Positions 18,655 through 34,600 of a DNA stretch of 64,000 nucleotides are shown one piece after another (within the stretch, counting starts at the first letter, position 1; every line of letters begins with the position of its first letter). The DNA is from Vigna angularis. Lineage: Eukaryota > Streptophyta > Magnoliopsida > Fabales > Fabaceae. The stretch is from contig NC_068973.1 of the NCBI RefSeq assembly GCF_016808095.1, positions 28,886,077-28,950,076 on the forward strand, in the 5' to 3' direction. Position numbers and translations under genes: made by a program. The notes beneath the pieces are model-generated. The model ran no database searches. It was not told the DNA's origin and worked only from the letters and a program-made list of their open reading frames with translations.

Positions 18655-19575
18655 AATTGAAAAATCAAAAACACTTGCCGTTAAACAATCTTACAAAAAA
18701 TGATTTTATAATGAGTTTTCATTTTATAATTTTTGTCATATCTAATTTTATCCAATTTTAACAAGCATAAAGGAATTGGTAATTGTTACTACCGAGGGCA
18801 GGCAACCGACCGCAGAGAATATTCTACCGAGGGTAGGCAGATGAGTGTCGTGTGCCTCTACCGAGGGTAGAGAGCCGGTCGGATGTGCCATAACACAGCC
18901 GATCGGGCAAACGCAAAGAGAATAGACTGCAGACAGCTGTTAAATGCTCATGAATGCATGGTTAATGAGGTAACGGTCATCTTCGAGGGATTAAAGTGAG
19001 CATTGAAAGCCATTAAAAGGTAAATTAATGAATAATATTCCCTGAAATTGTATAAATAGAAGTCAAAGGGGAAGGTAAAGGTTCGACTCATTTTACATAC
19101 AGATAGACTTGTTATAGCATATTCTGACTTGATCGTCGGAGTGTTTGCTGCAGGTCAACCCCTTCATACTGAGACTGAGCGCAGAGGAGGCGAGAGGAGG
19201 AAGACTGATCAGAGGAGGAGTGTTTCCGGACGGAGGTAGCAGAGATTTTCCCCGGTCCCGTTCAGCAGAAACAGTAATTGACCTGGAAAAAATCAGAAAT
19301 ACTCGCGGTTAAACAATTTCTTACAAAAAATGATTTTATAATGAGTTTTCATTTTATAATTTTTGTCTTATCTAATTTTATCTAATTTTCATAAGCATAA
19401 TGACATCAAAGGAATTGGTAATTGGCCTCGAAAAAATCAGAAACACTCGTTGTTAAACAATTTCTTACAAAAAATTATTTTATAATGAGTTTTCATTTTA
19501 TAATTTTTGTCGTATATAATTTTATCTAATTTTCACAAGCATAATGACATCTGAAGGAATTGGTAATTGGCCTGG
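18655..19575 (+). repeat. Three 144-bp tandem repeats, first unit split by a solo LTR
   Basis: The unit contains AAACACTYGYYGTTAAACAAT and GATTTTATAATGAGTTTTCA and ends with GGAATTGGTAATTG. Unit 1 begins near 18655 and is interrupted at its end (18783); units 2 and 3 begin near 19285 and 19429. They are highly similar, implying recent tandem amplification inside the MULE. Confidence 0.8.
18784..19273 (+). mobile_element. Solo LTR (490 bp), probably Ty3/gypsy
   Basis: Starts TGTTACTACCGAGG and ends GTTCAGCAGAAACA, with a perfect 5-bp target duplication GTAAT (18779-18783 and 19274-19278). It has three copies of CTACCGAGGG(C/T)AGG near its start and a TATAAATAG box at about 19050. Internal sequence is gone, so it arose by recombination between two LTRs. 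It is younger than the 144-bp repeat array it splits. Confidence 0.85.
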
Positions 19576-19988
19576 AGGGCTTTTTTAGAGATGATGATTC
19601 AACATATGGAGATGATGAAATTAGAGAGGTTAGTGAAGATTATGAAATCGAAGAGATCTTGAATGAACCTTTGCCTGAAGATGAATATGTCAATGACTCA
19701 ACACTTTACAAAGGCAAATTGTTTAACGACAAGTGTTTCTGATTTTTTCAATTGGGACTATAGTAAGAATGACAGAGAAAAAATTGGAGTGAGAGAGATG
19801 AAAAAGAAATGATTGAGAGGGATGAGAGAGGTGAGTAAGGGTTTCAGGTTTCTTTTTAGTTTTGAGAATGAAAATTATTAAAATATCATTAACCTTAAAA
19901 CTTAGAATCCATGATATATATGAGTATTTTTGTCTACTAAAACCCGGTATACATTGCTAGTACCAACTGAGTACATGCGTTAGCAAAC

Positions 19989-22861
<2,873 letters not shown>

Positions 22862-22927
<66 letters not shown>
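22862..22927. repeat. (AT)n microsatellite upstream of the first transporter gene
   Basis: About 33 AT units, some 280 bp before the start codon of the first WAT1-related gene. It is absent at the matching place before the second gene. Confidence 0.95.
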
Positions 22928-22932
<5 letters not shown>

Positions 22933-23083
22933 GATTTAGAACTGCCTGAGTCGTCATCTTTGGTCCTTTGTTTAAGAATTTGGGACACACGAGATGCAAC
23001 TTCACCTCCAAAGTAGCTTCCCCATTTTGTGAAGGGTTATACTTGCATGGTCCCATGTCTTCTATTCCTCTCTCTTTGCTTCT

Positions 23084-23092
23084 TATATATAT
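23084..23092 (+). promoter_or_regulatory. Probable TATA box of the first WAT1-related gene
   Basis: TATATATAT about 120 bp before the ATG, preceded by a CT-rich stretch, as in many plant promoters. Assigned by position only. Confidence 0.4.
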
Positions 23093-23209
23093 TAGCAGAA
23101 ACCAAGCTTTTCAAGAGCAACTCAGTATATAGAGAGGGTAAGAGGGTTTCTATTTATACCACCATTGACATATATCACTCTCTAAGTGAGAGCATAAGAA
23201 GAACATAGA

Positions 23210-25745
23210 ATGGAGGCTAAGACTAAGATGTATGAGTTGCTGCCATTCATAATGATGGTGATTATGGAAGGTTGGACCATAGGACTCACCATTTTTGCAA
23301 AAACTGCAATAACCAATGGAATGAGCCCATTTGTGTTCATAGTTTATACCAATGCTTTGGCCACTGTAATACTGTTCCCTTGTTCCTTTTTATCACACCA
23401 AGAGGACAGGTCCTTCTCTTTCCTCTTTCCCTTTTTCCTTAAGACTCAAGTTCTAGCCGCATGCATGAAGTTGTTTGCATGGAGGATTTGCTTTGGTTCT
23501 GATTTCAATGTTCTATTTTTTTTTTTTCACAGAAAGGAGCGGCCAACTTTTACTTTCTCTTTGTTCATGCGATTCCTGTTCCTTGGCTTTATAGGGTATA
23601 CATGCGTTTCTCTCTCTTGAGGGTTCTTGAATAATTGAATTAAACTTTTATGAATTTTTTATGTCCTTCAAATATTAGTTGGTTGTAGTATTATTGTATT
23701 CATGATTTTAGATGGATGGATTTTGCAGGATAACCATGGCTCAGAGCTTTTTATTCCTGGGTCTAAGTTATAGTTCGCCAATACTTGTGTGTGCCATGGG
23801 ACAATTGATTCCAACGTTTAACTTTCTTCTCTCTCTCATTCTCAGGTTCCTCAATAACTTCCGGAGACTTCTTTCTTTATACACATCTTCACTTCGATCA
23901 TAATGCACAGTTGCCATATATGTGTATCAAAAGATTTATGTGATATTATACTTTATTAGTAAATTGTAAAATTGTACAAAAAAAACTAAATCTACATAAT
24001 GATAATATCTGTATTGAAACGGCTTTTAGATCATTATCACTAATGTAAAGTAAGTAAAAGTTGGACGCTAACTTTTATTCCTATATTCCTGGTTAACAAT
24101 CATGCATAATAATTTATTGTTTCATTAATTTTAATAATAAGAAATCAGAACTATATATAAACACAAAAAACAGTTTATATATCCAATTATCATTACAATG
24201 TATGAATATGTTTAATACTTTTTTTCTATAAATATTTATACAGAAAAGAATAAGTTATTTTTTTCCTTACAAATTAAAATTAATTTGTTTAAATAAATTA
24301 AATTTATGAAATTAGTTTAGTTATTTTTTATTGTTTTCGTATGTTTCTACTGAAAGGATATTCGACCAAAAAACCATGTATATATACTAATGAATAAACA
24401 AAACTATATATGTATGAAAAAATTATTAAATTTTATAATAATATCATGTTTACCATGAATTCAATTTACTTGTAACATATAATGCACAAAATTTAAACTA
24501 TAACAAATATATATATATATATATATAAATAGAAGTTATAAAATGAATTACTGATAAAATTATGAGTGAGTGAGATACCATGGGTTCAACTTTCTCCCTG
24601 TATCATGATGTCAACTTTATAGATCATTTTAATTCATACTTTCAGTTTATTTCAGGAAGACAGAGCTGAATTTAAGAAGCACTGGTATCCAAGTCCAAGT
24701 AATTGGTATCTTGGTATCAATAATGGGAGCAGTGTTAGCTGAATTCTTCAAGGGACCACTTATAAGACCCTCTTCTCACCACCTTAAACAAACCAACCAA
24801 CTTCTTGTCTTCTCCTCAACACCAGAGTTTTGGCTTCTTGGTGGCGCTTTGCTTGCTACATCTTTTTTCTCGCTTTCACTTTCCAACTTCATCCAAGTAT
24901 ACACCTTCTCTTTTAATTGTCAAACCCTTTTCATATTTTTTTCAATTCTAAAAATATATCTTTCTCTTTCGAATGAATCTTCGTGGTAATTCAAGGTTGT
25001 TCTTAATTTACTTCTCTCCCTGCCATAGAAAGAAACCGTCCAGCAATATCCAGAACCAATGAAGGTGGTTTCTTATTGTAGCTTAATTGGAACGATCCTC
25101 AGTGCAGTAGTGTCGTGTATTGTTGAGAGGGACATAATTGCTTGGAAGATAAAACGTAACAAGGATCTTATTCTCATTCTTCTAAGTGTGAGTATCAACA
25201 CAAATTGAATATCATTTTGATATGCATAATTAATAACAGCAAAACATAATTATGTGCTGCTGATGTGAATATTCAAATATTCAAATTACAGGCACTAGTA
25301 GGAGGTGTGATTCGTCCAAATCTTCAAGTATGGTTAACCAGAATGAAGGGTCCACTTTATGTATCACTTTTCAAGCCCTTTGGTATTGCCTTCGCCACTA
25401 CTTTTGGACTTTGCTTCTTTTCTAACAGCCTTCATTATGGAAGGTACTTGAATTCTCTTCACCCCAGATGGATATTTTTATGTCTTTTTTTCTGAAGTGA
25501 TTAATTATGCACAAGACTTTTGGTTCACTTGATTTGTCTGTATCTCTCCTTCATACGTAATTTGTTTTTATTTCTCAAAAAAAAAAAAAACTTGCAGTGT
25601 GATAGGAGCAACTTTACTTGGAATGGGGTATTATACAGTGATATATGGACAAATCAAAGGAAATGAAGAAGACACAAGCTGTGACGATAGCTCTGATTCT
25701 TTGGACAAGAAGATACCTCTTCTGCAAGAAAAGATGGAAGTGTAA
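23210..25745 (+). CDS. WAT1-related (EamA/nodulin MtN21) transporter, copy 1, 7 exons, 359 aa
   Basis: Exons: 23210-23409, 23533-23595, 23729-23845, 24656-24896, 25029-25187, 25292-25443 and 25598-25745 (200, 63, 117, 241, 159, 152 and 148 nt; total 1080). All introns are GT-AG and phases join. The protein starts MEAKTKMYELLPFIMMVIME and has two EamA-type halves, predicted here as about ten membrane helices (for example residues 10-65 and 80-130, then the second half after about 185). The C-terminus is acidic and cytosolic-like (DSSDSLDKKIPLLQEKMEV). Family members are plasma- or vacuolar-membrane exporters of auxin, amino acids or other metabolites; the substrate cannot be told from sequence. 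The length is normal for the family and no damage is seen. It is the tandem paralog of the gene at 28609, with identical exon lengths. Confidence 0.9.
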
Positions 25746-26716
25746 ATAGAGTTATTATTATCATACTTTTTCTCTCTTTCGTGTGAATAAAACTTCGAAA
25801 GATATGGTTGAGGAATTCATCTATTTACCAGAACTTCCTCCATACCATATCCTTTCAAACCCATTGTGTTAGAAGTTTCCAGCTATATAAATAACATGAA
25901 ACATATAAGTTGCATGCAAGAAAAAAAGATGGTGGAATTGATACATACAATACAACATTTCTATCTGTATATATAACATGTATATCCAGCGTTACTGTAT
26001 TGATATATACGTGACCCATATATTTAGAGTCGAGTCATTCAAATTTCCAATCGTGGTTGTATAAAAGAAATTCAACAAAGACCAAAAAGACTTGACAAAA
26101 TATGCACAGTATCAGGGTGATAGACTCATCAAATGAGAAAGAGCCTTCTTTTTCTTGAAAAAGACAGCCAAAATCATCTTTTCCACAAATTAGACAAACT
26201 AAAGATTATAAATTTAAGTGCGTGATATTGTTATAAAATCAAAAGCTAAAAGAAATTTTGAACAATCAATATAATAGATGTAATATTCCAAAGATAAAGT
26301 GTAGATTTACTTTAACTATCTTTTTGTAAGCAAAATTTGATTAAAAAGACAGGTATAAAAGACGCTTTATTCCAAAGACAATAGTTTTGCAAAGCCCTTA
26401 TCAAGATAAAAGACAAACCATGACCAATACATTAATATATATTGAACTCAACTCTTACCTTTGTGGAAAGATGATCACTATCAAAGTTCAAGACATGAAG
26501 AGATACAACCCTTTAAGAACAGTGATGAGACATACATCTACACCCTTGGACGGAACAACAATATCCATTAAAGTTTTATCCTTTTTACTCAGTTTTTTTT
26601 TATCTTCAGATTTTTATTTTCCATGTTCTAAAAGTAAATATTCACACCACTTCTGCTTATGTCATAGAAATTCGCAAGCAACCACCATAGATGGTGGTGG
26701 ACCTCCACCGAGGGCC
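25746..26716. other. 3' flank of copy 1 and spacer, no gene
   Basis: The first part is 3' untranslated and flanking sequence shared with copy 2: the 26130-26240 segment resembles 30950-31060 (TTTTATAAAATCAAAAGCTA-type motif), marking the right limit of the duplicated unit. Beyond about 26260 nothing is recognised. Confidence 0.5.
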
Positions 26717-27111
26717 TGTTAAATAAACTTTAAAATATTAAAATTTATTTTTTAATATTTTGTTTGTTGTTGCGTGTTTTACGTAAAGCGGTTTTTATTT
26801 AGAAAATAGGGAGGAATTAGAGATAGATATTATTTAGTTTTTATTTGAAGTTGTTTTTATTATCTTGTAAAGGCCCACAGTCTCTGTTATGTTTACGGCT
26901 ATTTGAAGTCATTTTATATGAATGAGAAGGCACTCCCACAGTTTATCAGGAAACATATATTAGAGTGGAGTAGTTTTTGTTTATCTGAGAGAGAGAGAAA
27001 TATTTGTGCCGCTAGGGGTTCAGTCTTTACAGAAAAGAAGTGGAACGCGCGTTTATTTTTTCTAACGAAAATATTTTCAATGTGTAGCTGTTGAGTGTGT
27101 TTTATTTAACA
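26717..27111 (+). mobile_element. Truncated LTR retrotransposon: one LTR with primer binding site remnant
   Basis: The segment starts TGTTAAATAAAC and ends GTTTTATTTAACA, giving inverted LTR-type ends. It is followed by AAGTGGTATGCAAAGCTCTGAG, recalling the usual TGGTATCAGAGC tRNA-Met primer site with a small insertion. No partner LTR, polyprotein or target duplication was found, so only the 5' end survives. It lies in the spacer between the two transporter genes, outside the duplicated unit. Confidence 0.55.
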
Positions 27112-28522
27112 AAGTGGTATGCAAAGCTCTGAGTACCGAGAGAGAAAAAAAAAAGAGGAGAATCAAACATCGTCCGAGAAAAAAAAGTCATGTTTGACAT
27201 AATTTTGTAAACAGTGTATATGAAAAAAAAATGTATTGATTAAATTACGGGTAACAAATACATAGAAAACATGAAATATATCAATTATTAAGCTATTTGA
27301 GTTTTACTTGTGCAATAAAAGATTATTAAGGTATACTTGTTTTCTGTGTGATATAATAATTTAAGAATACCCATGGAACTTCTTTTCATTTCTTTCATTT
27401 CATGCATCAGAATAGATTTATGGTATGGTGTCTAATATTCTTTGTGTCGTAATCTCTGAACAATTTATCTTATATACCTTTAAAAATATACAAAATTTAT
27501 ATGTACATGATTACGGTGAATATGTTTACAAGCATTAAGTATGTGAGAATATGGTAGCTGAAATTTTTTAATTTTTCCACAATTAGAATACATTTCATCT
27601 CTAGATTCATCGTAAAGTGCTTACAAGTCGCTTCTCTTTAATTAGATTAATCATTTCTATAAAAAAAAAAAAAAATTCTCGTAGTGACTCAACAAAAGCT
27701 AAGCACTTTGAATTTTTTGCCTTCAATTATGCACCTTTAAATGCCTTGCTTACAACTTCGTGGTAGACATAAAAAGGGGTTTTATTTTTTCGGGTAAAAT
27801 TTCACCTGCCTCATACGAGGTACAGGGTCCCACAAACTTGACAACACTACAAAGATTCAAAAAAAATATTCGACAGAATAACATTTTATTTAGATTCTAA
27901 TTGAATCTTTCTTCTTCACACGCAAGATGGTAGTTAACATGAGCGTCATCATTAAATATCCTCTTGTGGTAGGGCCACAAGAGATGTCTGCCACTAATTC
28001 CTTCCCAACCATACTATAAACTTTCCTCTGATTGGCCCCAATTATTTATGTATTATACCATGGTTAATTAACTCCATAAGATCTACTACTATAAGCCAAA
28101 GAGTGACACATATTCAACTGATGTTTTACCCTTTGTTTAACATAAATGATGCCAAACTAAGACCAAAAAGAAAAGAGGACAAATTAAAAGAGAACAAGGG
28201 CATAAGATCTACCACGAAGAAAATAACTCAATGATTAAAAACTCCCTCAGACGTCAGCTTTGGTCCCTTGTTTAAGAATTTGGGACACTCGAGTTGCAAC
28301 TTCACCTCCAAAGTACCTTCCTTTTTCTCAAGGGTTGCAACTTGCAAGGTCCCATCTCTTTTCTTCCACCACCTTTCCTTCTTATAATACAACCACAAAC
28401 AACTTTCTCCACACAGAGAGGGTTGGCTTTCTTGGTTTCTGCAAGCTCCTACTTGGGGGAGCACACAGACAAAGACAAGTTCCATACCAGATACTCAAAG
28501 CTCCTCCCTCTCTAGCTGTAAA
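27112..28522. other. Spacer and upstream region of the second transporter gene
   Basis: 27112-27850 is AT-rich with nothing recognised. From about 27860 it resembles the region upstream of copy 1: TAGGGCCACAAGAGATGTCT at 27969 matches TAGGGCCACAAAAGATGTCT at 22621, and GAATTTGGGACAC recurs before both genes. Confidence 0.6.
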
Positions 28523-28530
28523 TATATAAA
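28523..28530 (+). promoter_or_regulatory. Probable TATA box of the second WAT1-related gene
   Basis: TATATAAA about 80 bp before the ATG. It does not align with the candidate TATA box of copy 1, which hints at diverged core promoters. Assigned by position only. Confidence 0.4.
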
Positions 28531-28608
28531 AAGGAAAGTTCTAGTTTCTATTTATACCACCATTATCATATTATCACTCTTTGACTGAGAGCATAAGAAG
28601 AACATTGA

Positions 28609-29001
28609 ATGGAGGCTAAGACTAAGATGTCTGAGTTGCTGCCGTTCATAATGATGGTGATTATGGAAGGTTGGACCATAGGACTCACCATTTTTGCAAA
28701 AACTGCAATAACCAATGGAATGAGCCCATTTGTGTTCATAGTTTATACCAATGCTTTGGCCACTATAATTCTGTTCCCTTGTTCCTTTTTATCGCACCAA
28801 GAGGACAGGTCCTTCTCTTCTTCTTTTCCTTCTATTCTTGTGTTGCTAGCTAGCTAGCTCATGAAGTTTCTTGCATGGAGGTTTTGTTTTGGTTCTGATC
28901 TTCAGTATTCTCTCTTCTGCACAGAAAGCAGCGGCTAACTTTTACTTTCTCTTTGTTCATGCGATTGTTGTTCATCGGTTTGATAGGGTACATACACATA
29001 C

Positions 29002-29069
<68 letters not shown>

Positions 29070-30558
29070 CCTACTTATGGTCCTTGAATAGTTGTAACAA
29101 TTTTTTTGGCCTTCAAATAGAATCTTCACACAGTGGAAGATTTTATTTGCTTGCTGCATTATAGTTATTTGGCTCAAAAGTGGTATTCATATTTGTAACA
29201 TTTGATTATATTAATGAATTCTGCAGGGTAACCATGACTCAGGCCTTTTTATTTCTGGGTCTAAGCTATAGTTCGCCAATACTTGTGTGTGCCATGAGCC
29301 ACTTGATCCCAACGTTTAATTTTCTGCTCTCTCTCATTCTCAGGTTCCACCTCATCAAAACCCAGTATTAGTCCAGTTTTATATTAAAAAACTGAAATCT
29401 GAGTGTATGAAAAATATTATCTAATCCTTAAGATATGTAATAGTTGAAAATATAAAATTGTGAATTGTTTTTCAAGAGTTTGCTATAAATATAGTAAGTT
29501 TATTCTGTTTGTTTCAGGAAGAGAGAGTTGAATCTGAGAAGCCCTGGTATCCAAGTCCAATTGATTGGTGTGTTGGTATCAATAATGGGAGCAGTGGTAG
29601 CTGAATTCTACAAGGGACCACTTGTAAGACCTTCTTCTCACCACCTTAGACACACTAAGCAACTTCTTCTCTTCTCATCAACACCAGAGTTTTGGCTTCT
29701 TGGTGGCGCTTTGCTTGCTGCAGCTTCCTTCTCCCTTTCAATTTCTAACTTTATCCAGGTATACTCCTTTTGCTTTCTTATATATACCCTTTTAACGTTT
29801 TTTTTTTCCTTCTATTCTTAAAATCATGTTTTCCCTCTGATGAATGATTGTGGTCATTCAAGTTTATTCTTTTCTTTCCACCTGCTAGAAAGAAACTCTA
29901 GAACAATATCCAGAACCAATGAAGGTGGTTTCTTATTCTAGCTTAATTGGAACGATCCTCAGTGCAACAGTGTCGTGTATTGTTGAGAGGGACATAAATG
30001 CTTGGAAGATAAAACGCAACAAGGATCTTATTCTCATTCTTCTAACTGTGAGTATCAACATATATAGTTGAATATCATTTTTTGATATACATAAATAAGT
30101 TACCGCAAAGCTGTGCTGATGAGAAACGTGTAACAGGCACTAGTAGGAGGTGTGATTCGTCCAAATGTTCAAGTATGGTTAACTCGCACGAAGGGTCCAC
30201 TTTATGTGCCACTTTTCAAGCCCTTTGGTATTGCATTTGCCACTACTTTTGCAGTTTGCTTCTTTTCTAACAGCCTTCATTATGGAAGGTACTTGGACTA
30301 AATTCTCATTCATTTGTTGACCCAGATGCATATTTTTATACAAGTATGAAAATTTTGGTTCTAATTTGTCTGGATGTCTCCTATATAATTTTTTTTTTTT
30401 AAATGTGCAGCGTGGTAGGAACAACCATAGTTGGAATGGGGTATTATACAGTAATGTATGGACAAGTCAAAGGAAATGAAGAAGAGACAAGCTGTGACGA
30501 TAGCTCAGATTCCTTGGACAAGAAGATACCTCTTCTGCAAGAAAAGATGGAAGTGTAA
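28609..30558 (+). CDS. WAT1-related (EamA/nodulin MtN21) transporter, copy 2, 7 exons, 359 aa
   Basis: Exons: 28609-28808, 28925-28987, 29227-29343, 29518-29758, 29889-30047, 30137-30288 and 30411-30558, with exactly the same lengths as copy 1 (total 1080 nt). It starts MEAKTKMSELLPFIMMVIME and ends DSSDSLDKKIPLLQEKMEV. Differences from copy 1 are scattered substitutions (for example RKQRLTFTFSLFMRLLFIG against RKERPTFTFSLFMRFLFLG in exon 2) with no frame change, so both copies look under selection. Intron 3 is far shorter than in copy 1 (174 against 810 bp). The role is membrane export of small metabolites or auxin by family; the substrate is unknown. Confidence 0.9.
29005..29066 (+). repeat. 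(CT)n microsatellite in intron 2 of the second transporter gene
   Basis: About 31 CT units directly after the exon 2 donor region. It is absent from intron 2 of copy 1, so it arose or expanded after the duplication. Confidence 0.95.
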
Positions 30559-31639
30559 ACAGAATTTTGAAAGATTCTAGAGGCAGAGGAATTCCAGAAT
30601 CTTCCTCAGTATCATATAGTTTCAAACTGATTGTGATACAAGTGTCTCCCATGCTGCAAATAGTTCAATTGTAATTAACTCAAGCTGTATACATGAAACA
30701 CGTAAGTAGCACAAAAACAAGGTGGTTTTGAAGCCTTTGCATTGTCGTTGTACAAAATATCCGTTTGTGTATATAAATAGAGTGTACATGTATCTCGGGT
30801 GTTACTGTGTTGATGAGTTTTGGAATGATAAATTTGCTATTATTGCTATATAAAAGAAGGCAAAGACTTAAAAAATCAAGCACAGTATAAGCGAGATGGA
30901 GAGTTCATATCGGTAGAAGTTTTGCTTGTACTGATATAATTGTGATGGGCCTTCTTTTAATCGAAAAAGACAACCAAAATTATCTTTTCCACAAAAAATT
31001 TAAACAAACTCAAAAGTTATGAATTAAACTGTGTGATATTTTATAAAATCAAAAGCTAAAGTAAAAGTTTCATAAATCATTAGTATCAAGTTGCTGTCAG
31101 TGTAACAGTACATGTCAGTATTAACAAATTTACAATTGGCCAATTCAATCATAAATATTTTAACGTGATTTTCTAAGATAATTAAAAAAAAAATTAGTCA
31201 TACATTTCTTTTCAGATGCTACGGATTTAATTCAACCATAAATGTTTGTTTTATTTAAGAATGAAACGAAATTGCAACTTTTTAATGGGAAGTGCTGTCG
31301 AAAGTCTTAGTTTTTTCAGAGAAATAACAAAATCAAAGAAAGTTGACTGCTGTCAGGAAACACAAACAAGATAGAATAATTTTCCAAATTCTGTACTAGT
31401 TTTTATTGATCAAAAACTGAAACAGTATTATATTTTATAACCAAATACAAATATCCAATCCTAATACTTTCATGCATGAATTAGTCGGTTGTACTAACTA
31501 GATCATAAGCTAAAATATAGTTTTTTCTCTTCCTAAAGAATAAGTCAATAAGTAACCTAATTTATTTAAATCAAAAACTGCTTAAAAATAGAACAATAAA
31601 ATATAGATAACTTATCTGTTAATATTCCCTCCCTTAACC
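30559..31639. other. 3' flank of copy 2 and spacer, no gene
   Basis: Sequence shared with the copy 1 flank runs to about 31070 (TTTTATAAAATCAAAAGCTA-type motif). Nothing is recognised beyond. Confidence 0.5.
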
Positions 31640-34600
31640 TAGATGTCAATAGCATTTAGTTTATCTCTGACGCCTTAACCATGTCTAACATTCTTCTAAG
31701 CTTTATAAATTACTTCAATTTTAGTGGTTTGGTCATTATGTCAGTGAATTAATTTTGAGTGCTACAGTAGCTTAACTTGATGCTTTCTTTTTTTTACAAG
31801 ATCTCTTAAAAAATAAATCTAACATCAATATATTTTCTTCTTTCTTGAAATATTGGACTTTTAAATAACTTCATGGTTGAACCGTTGTCACATAGAACTA
31901 GAGTATTTTCTTGTTCTTTGAATCCAAGAGTCTACAATATCCAGATACATTGACATGCACATGATGCAGTAGTTATGTACTCTACTTTTGTGGTAGACAT
32001 TGTTATCACTGGTTGTTTTTGGAAGACCATGAAACTGCTCTAGACCTAAAGAAAACACAAAACTAGATGTGATCTTCCTATCATTCAAATATCTAGCAAA
32101 TCACTATCTATATAAGCAACAATCTGTGTTTTCCCTTTTCTGGTAGAAAATACCAAGTTCAGTGGTGCCCCTTAAATATCTCAGTACTCTTTTGGCTACA
32201 GACCAACGAATTTCTATTGGATTGGCCATGAATTTACTGATTAAGCTAACTCCATACATTAGATCAGGTTTGGTTTCAATCAACTACATGAGGCTTCCAA
32301 CTACTTGTTTGAAAAACGTAGCATTTATTTTATTCCCTACATCATTTCAACATAATTTTGTACCAGGAAAAATTCGATTCTTGACTACATTACATTCATT
32401 CATGCCAAATTGAGATAAAACGTGTTGAGCATATTTCCTTTCACACATGAGAATTGTACATGCATTTTGTAAAATTTCAATTCCAAGAAAATATCTCATT
32501 CTTTAAATCGAACATGTCAAATTTTGACATCATAGAATTTTTAAAATCATCACACATATTTTCATCATTTGCAGTATATATTAGATCATCTACATATAAG
32601 CTCACAATTAACAATTTACCTCCTTTTGTTGATTTTGTAAACAATGTTAGTTCACACGAGCATCTCTAAAAGTCATTTCTTAAGAAGTATGATTCTATTT
32701 TATTGTACCAAGGTGCTTGTTTGAGTCATACAAAGTTTTTCTCAACTTGTATACTTTATCTTATTTTCCCTCTTCATAAATCCAATAGGTTATTGCACAT
32801 TTATTTCTTCTTTGAGCTCTCCATGAAAAAAAAAACATTTCACTGGAAGATAATCCAACCATGTTATTCATCCATTGAGATGATTATGCATATGGTGTCA
32901 AGTTTAGCCATTGGTGCAAAAACATTATCCACTTCATATTGTTATGCATAACCCTTTCTATTAACCTTGCTTTGAATTTGTCAATTTCTCCATTTTCTTT
33001 AAGCTTTGTCTTGAATATCCATTTTACTCCAATTGGTTTTACCCCGTAAATCTATCAACTCCCATGTACCATTCCTTTCTATTGACTCCATCTCTTTTAC
33101 CATTACATCTCTCCACTTCTTTCTCTTAATAGCTTCGTTGAAAGTTACAGGGTCATCAATAGCCACAAACATTAGATTTACTTCATCATCTGATAGGTCT
33201 TTTCGTTCTTCATAATCTGTCATCCGCATTGGTTCTTTCCTACACCTTTTAGGCTTCCCTTCAACTGAAATTTCAATTACTAGAGGTTGAGTAGATTTAG
33301 TTATGGAATTTATTCTAGTGCTAACAACTTTTGTTTCTTGTTGTTTCTCCTTATTTTCTACATACTCTTCAAGTTGTCCCTCACAATCTTCATTTTCTTC
33401 CCATTTTGTTTTGATGATTTTCTTCTCTCTTATGCTTCCAATTCTAGACCTTTTGTTCTTCAAAAATCACATCTCATTGATTATAATTTTCCTAGGGTTT
33501 AATAAACTGTAAGCCTTGGATTCATCATTAACTCCAAGAAGAACACATTTCGTACACTTATCAATCCAATTTGATCTATTGTTTGTCTAGTGTATAGGCA
33601 TGGGCTAGACAACCAAATACATGAAAATAATCAATTGAAGGCTTTACTCCATTCTGTTGGGTCTATCAAAGAGGAGGTTCACCGAGGAGACACAAACACC
33701 AATGAGATGAGTCCAACCATATAAGGGATTGACACCACTCTCTACCCAAAACCTTATGACAATGGGTTAATGGATTTTTCATCTTTATATAGTGCTCTAC
33801 TTTCTCATTTTTATTCAATGTGCGACTTGGACTCACACTTGGATTCCCAACAATCTCTCCCTCAAGGATGAGTCCCTTCCACATAGGTACACTCCTCCTT
33901 CAGCGGAAGCATTCTCAACCAACTACAATCACGAGTAGCCCTTCATACCGCCGTTTATCTTAAAAGGACTTGCTTACAAGAATATCCTTTGCCAGGAAAA
34001 CTTTCGATATAGGGACCATTATACTCGTCTGAGACGGTCACCAAGATAAACCATCGGCTATGATACCACTGTTGGGTTTATCGAGGAGGAGGTTCATTGG
34101 GGAGACACAATACCAAATGAGATATGAGTTCAACCATATAAAGGATTGACACCACTCTCTACCTAAAACCTTAAGGCAATGGGTTAATCGGTCTTTCACC
34201 TTTATATACTGCTCTACTTTCTCATTTCTATCCAATGTGGAACTTAGACTCACACTTGGATTCTTAACAATCTCCCCCACAAGGGTGAGTCCCTTTCACA
34301 TAGGTACACTCCCCCTCCAGGAAGCATTCCCAACCAACCACAACCACGAGTAGCCTTTTGTACTGCCATTCATCTTAACGGGACTTGCTTATCTGAATAC
34401 CCTTTGTCAGGAAGACTTTCGGTATAGGGACCATTATACTCGTCTGAGTCAGTCACCAAGACGAACCATCGACTATGCTACCACTGTTAGGTCTATTAAG
34501 AAGGAGGTTCACCGGGGAGCCACAAATACCAATGAGATATGAGTTCAATGTGGGACTTAGATTCACACTTGGATTCCCAACACATTCTATGTTTCTTCAG

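Noticed and set aside
28935..29177. Arg-Glu repeat frame opposite the (CT)n run
   Set aside because: Product of the microsatellite on the antisense strand inside an intron.
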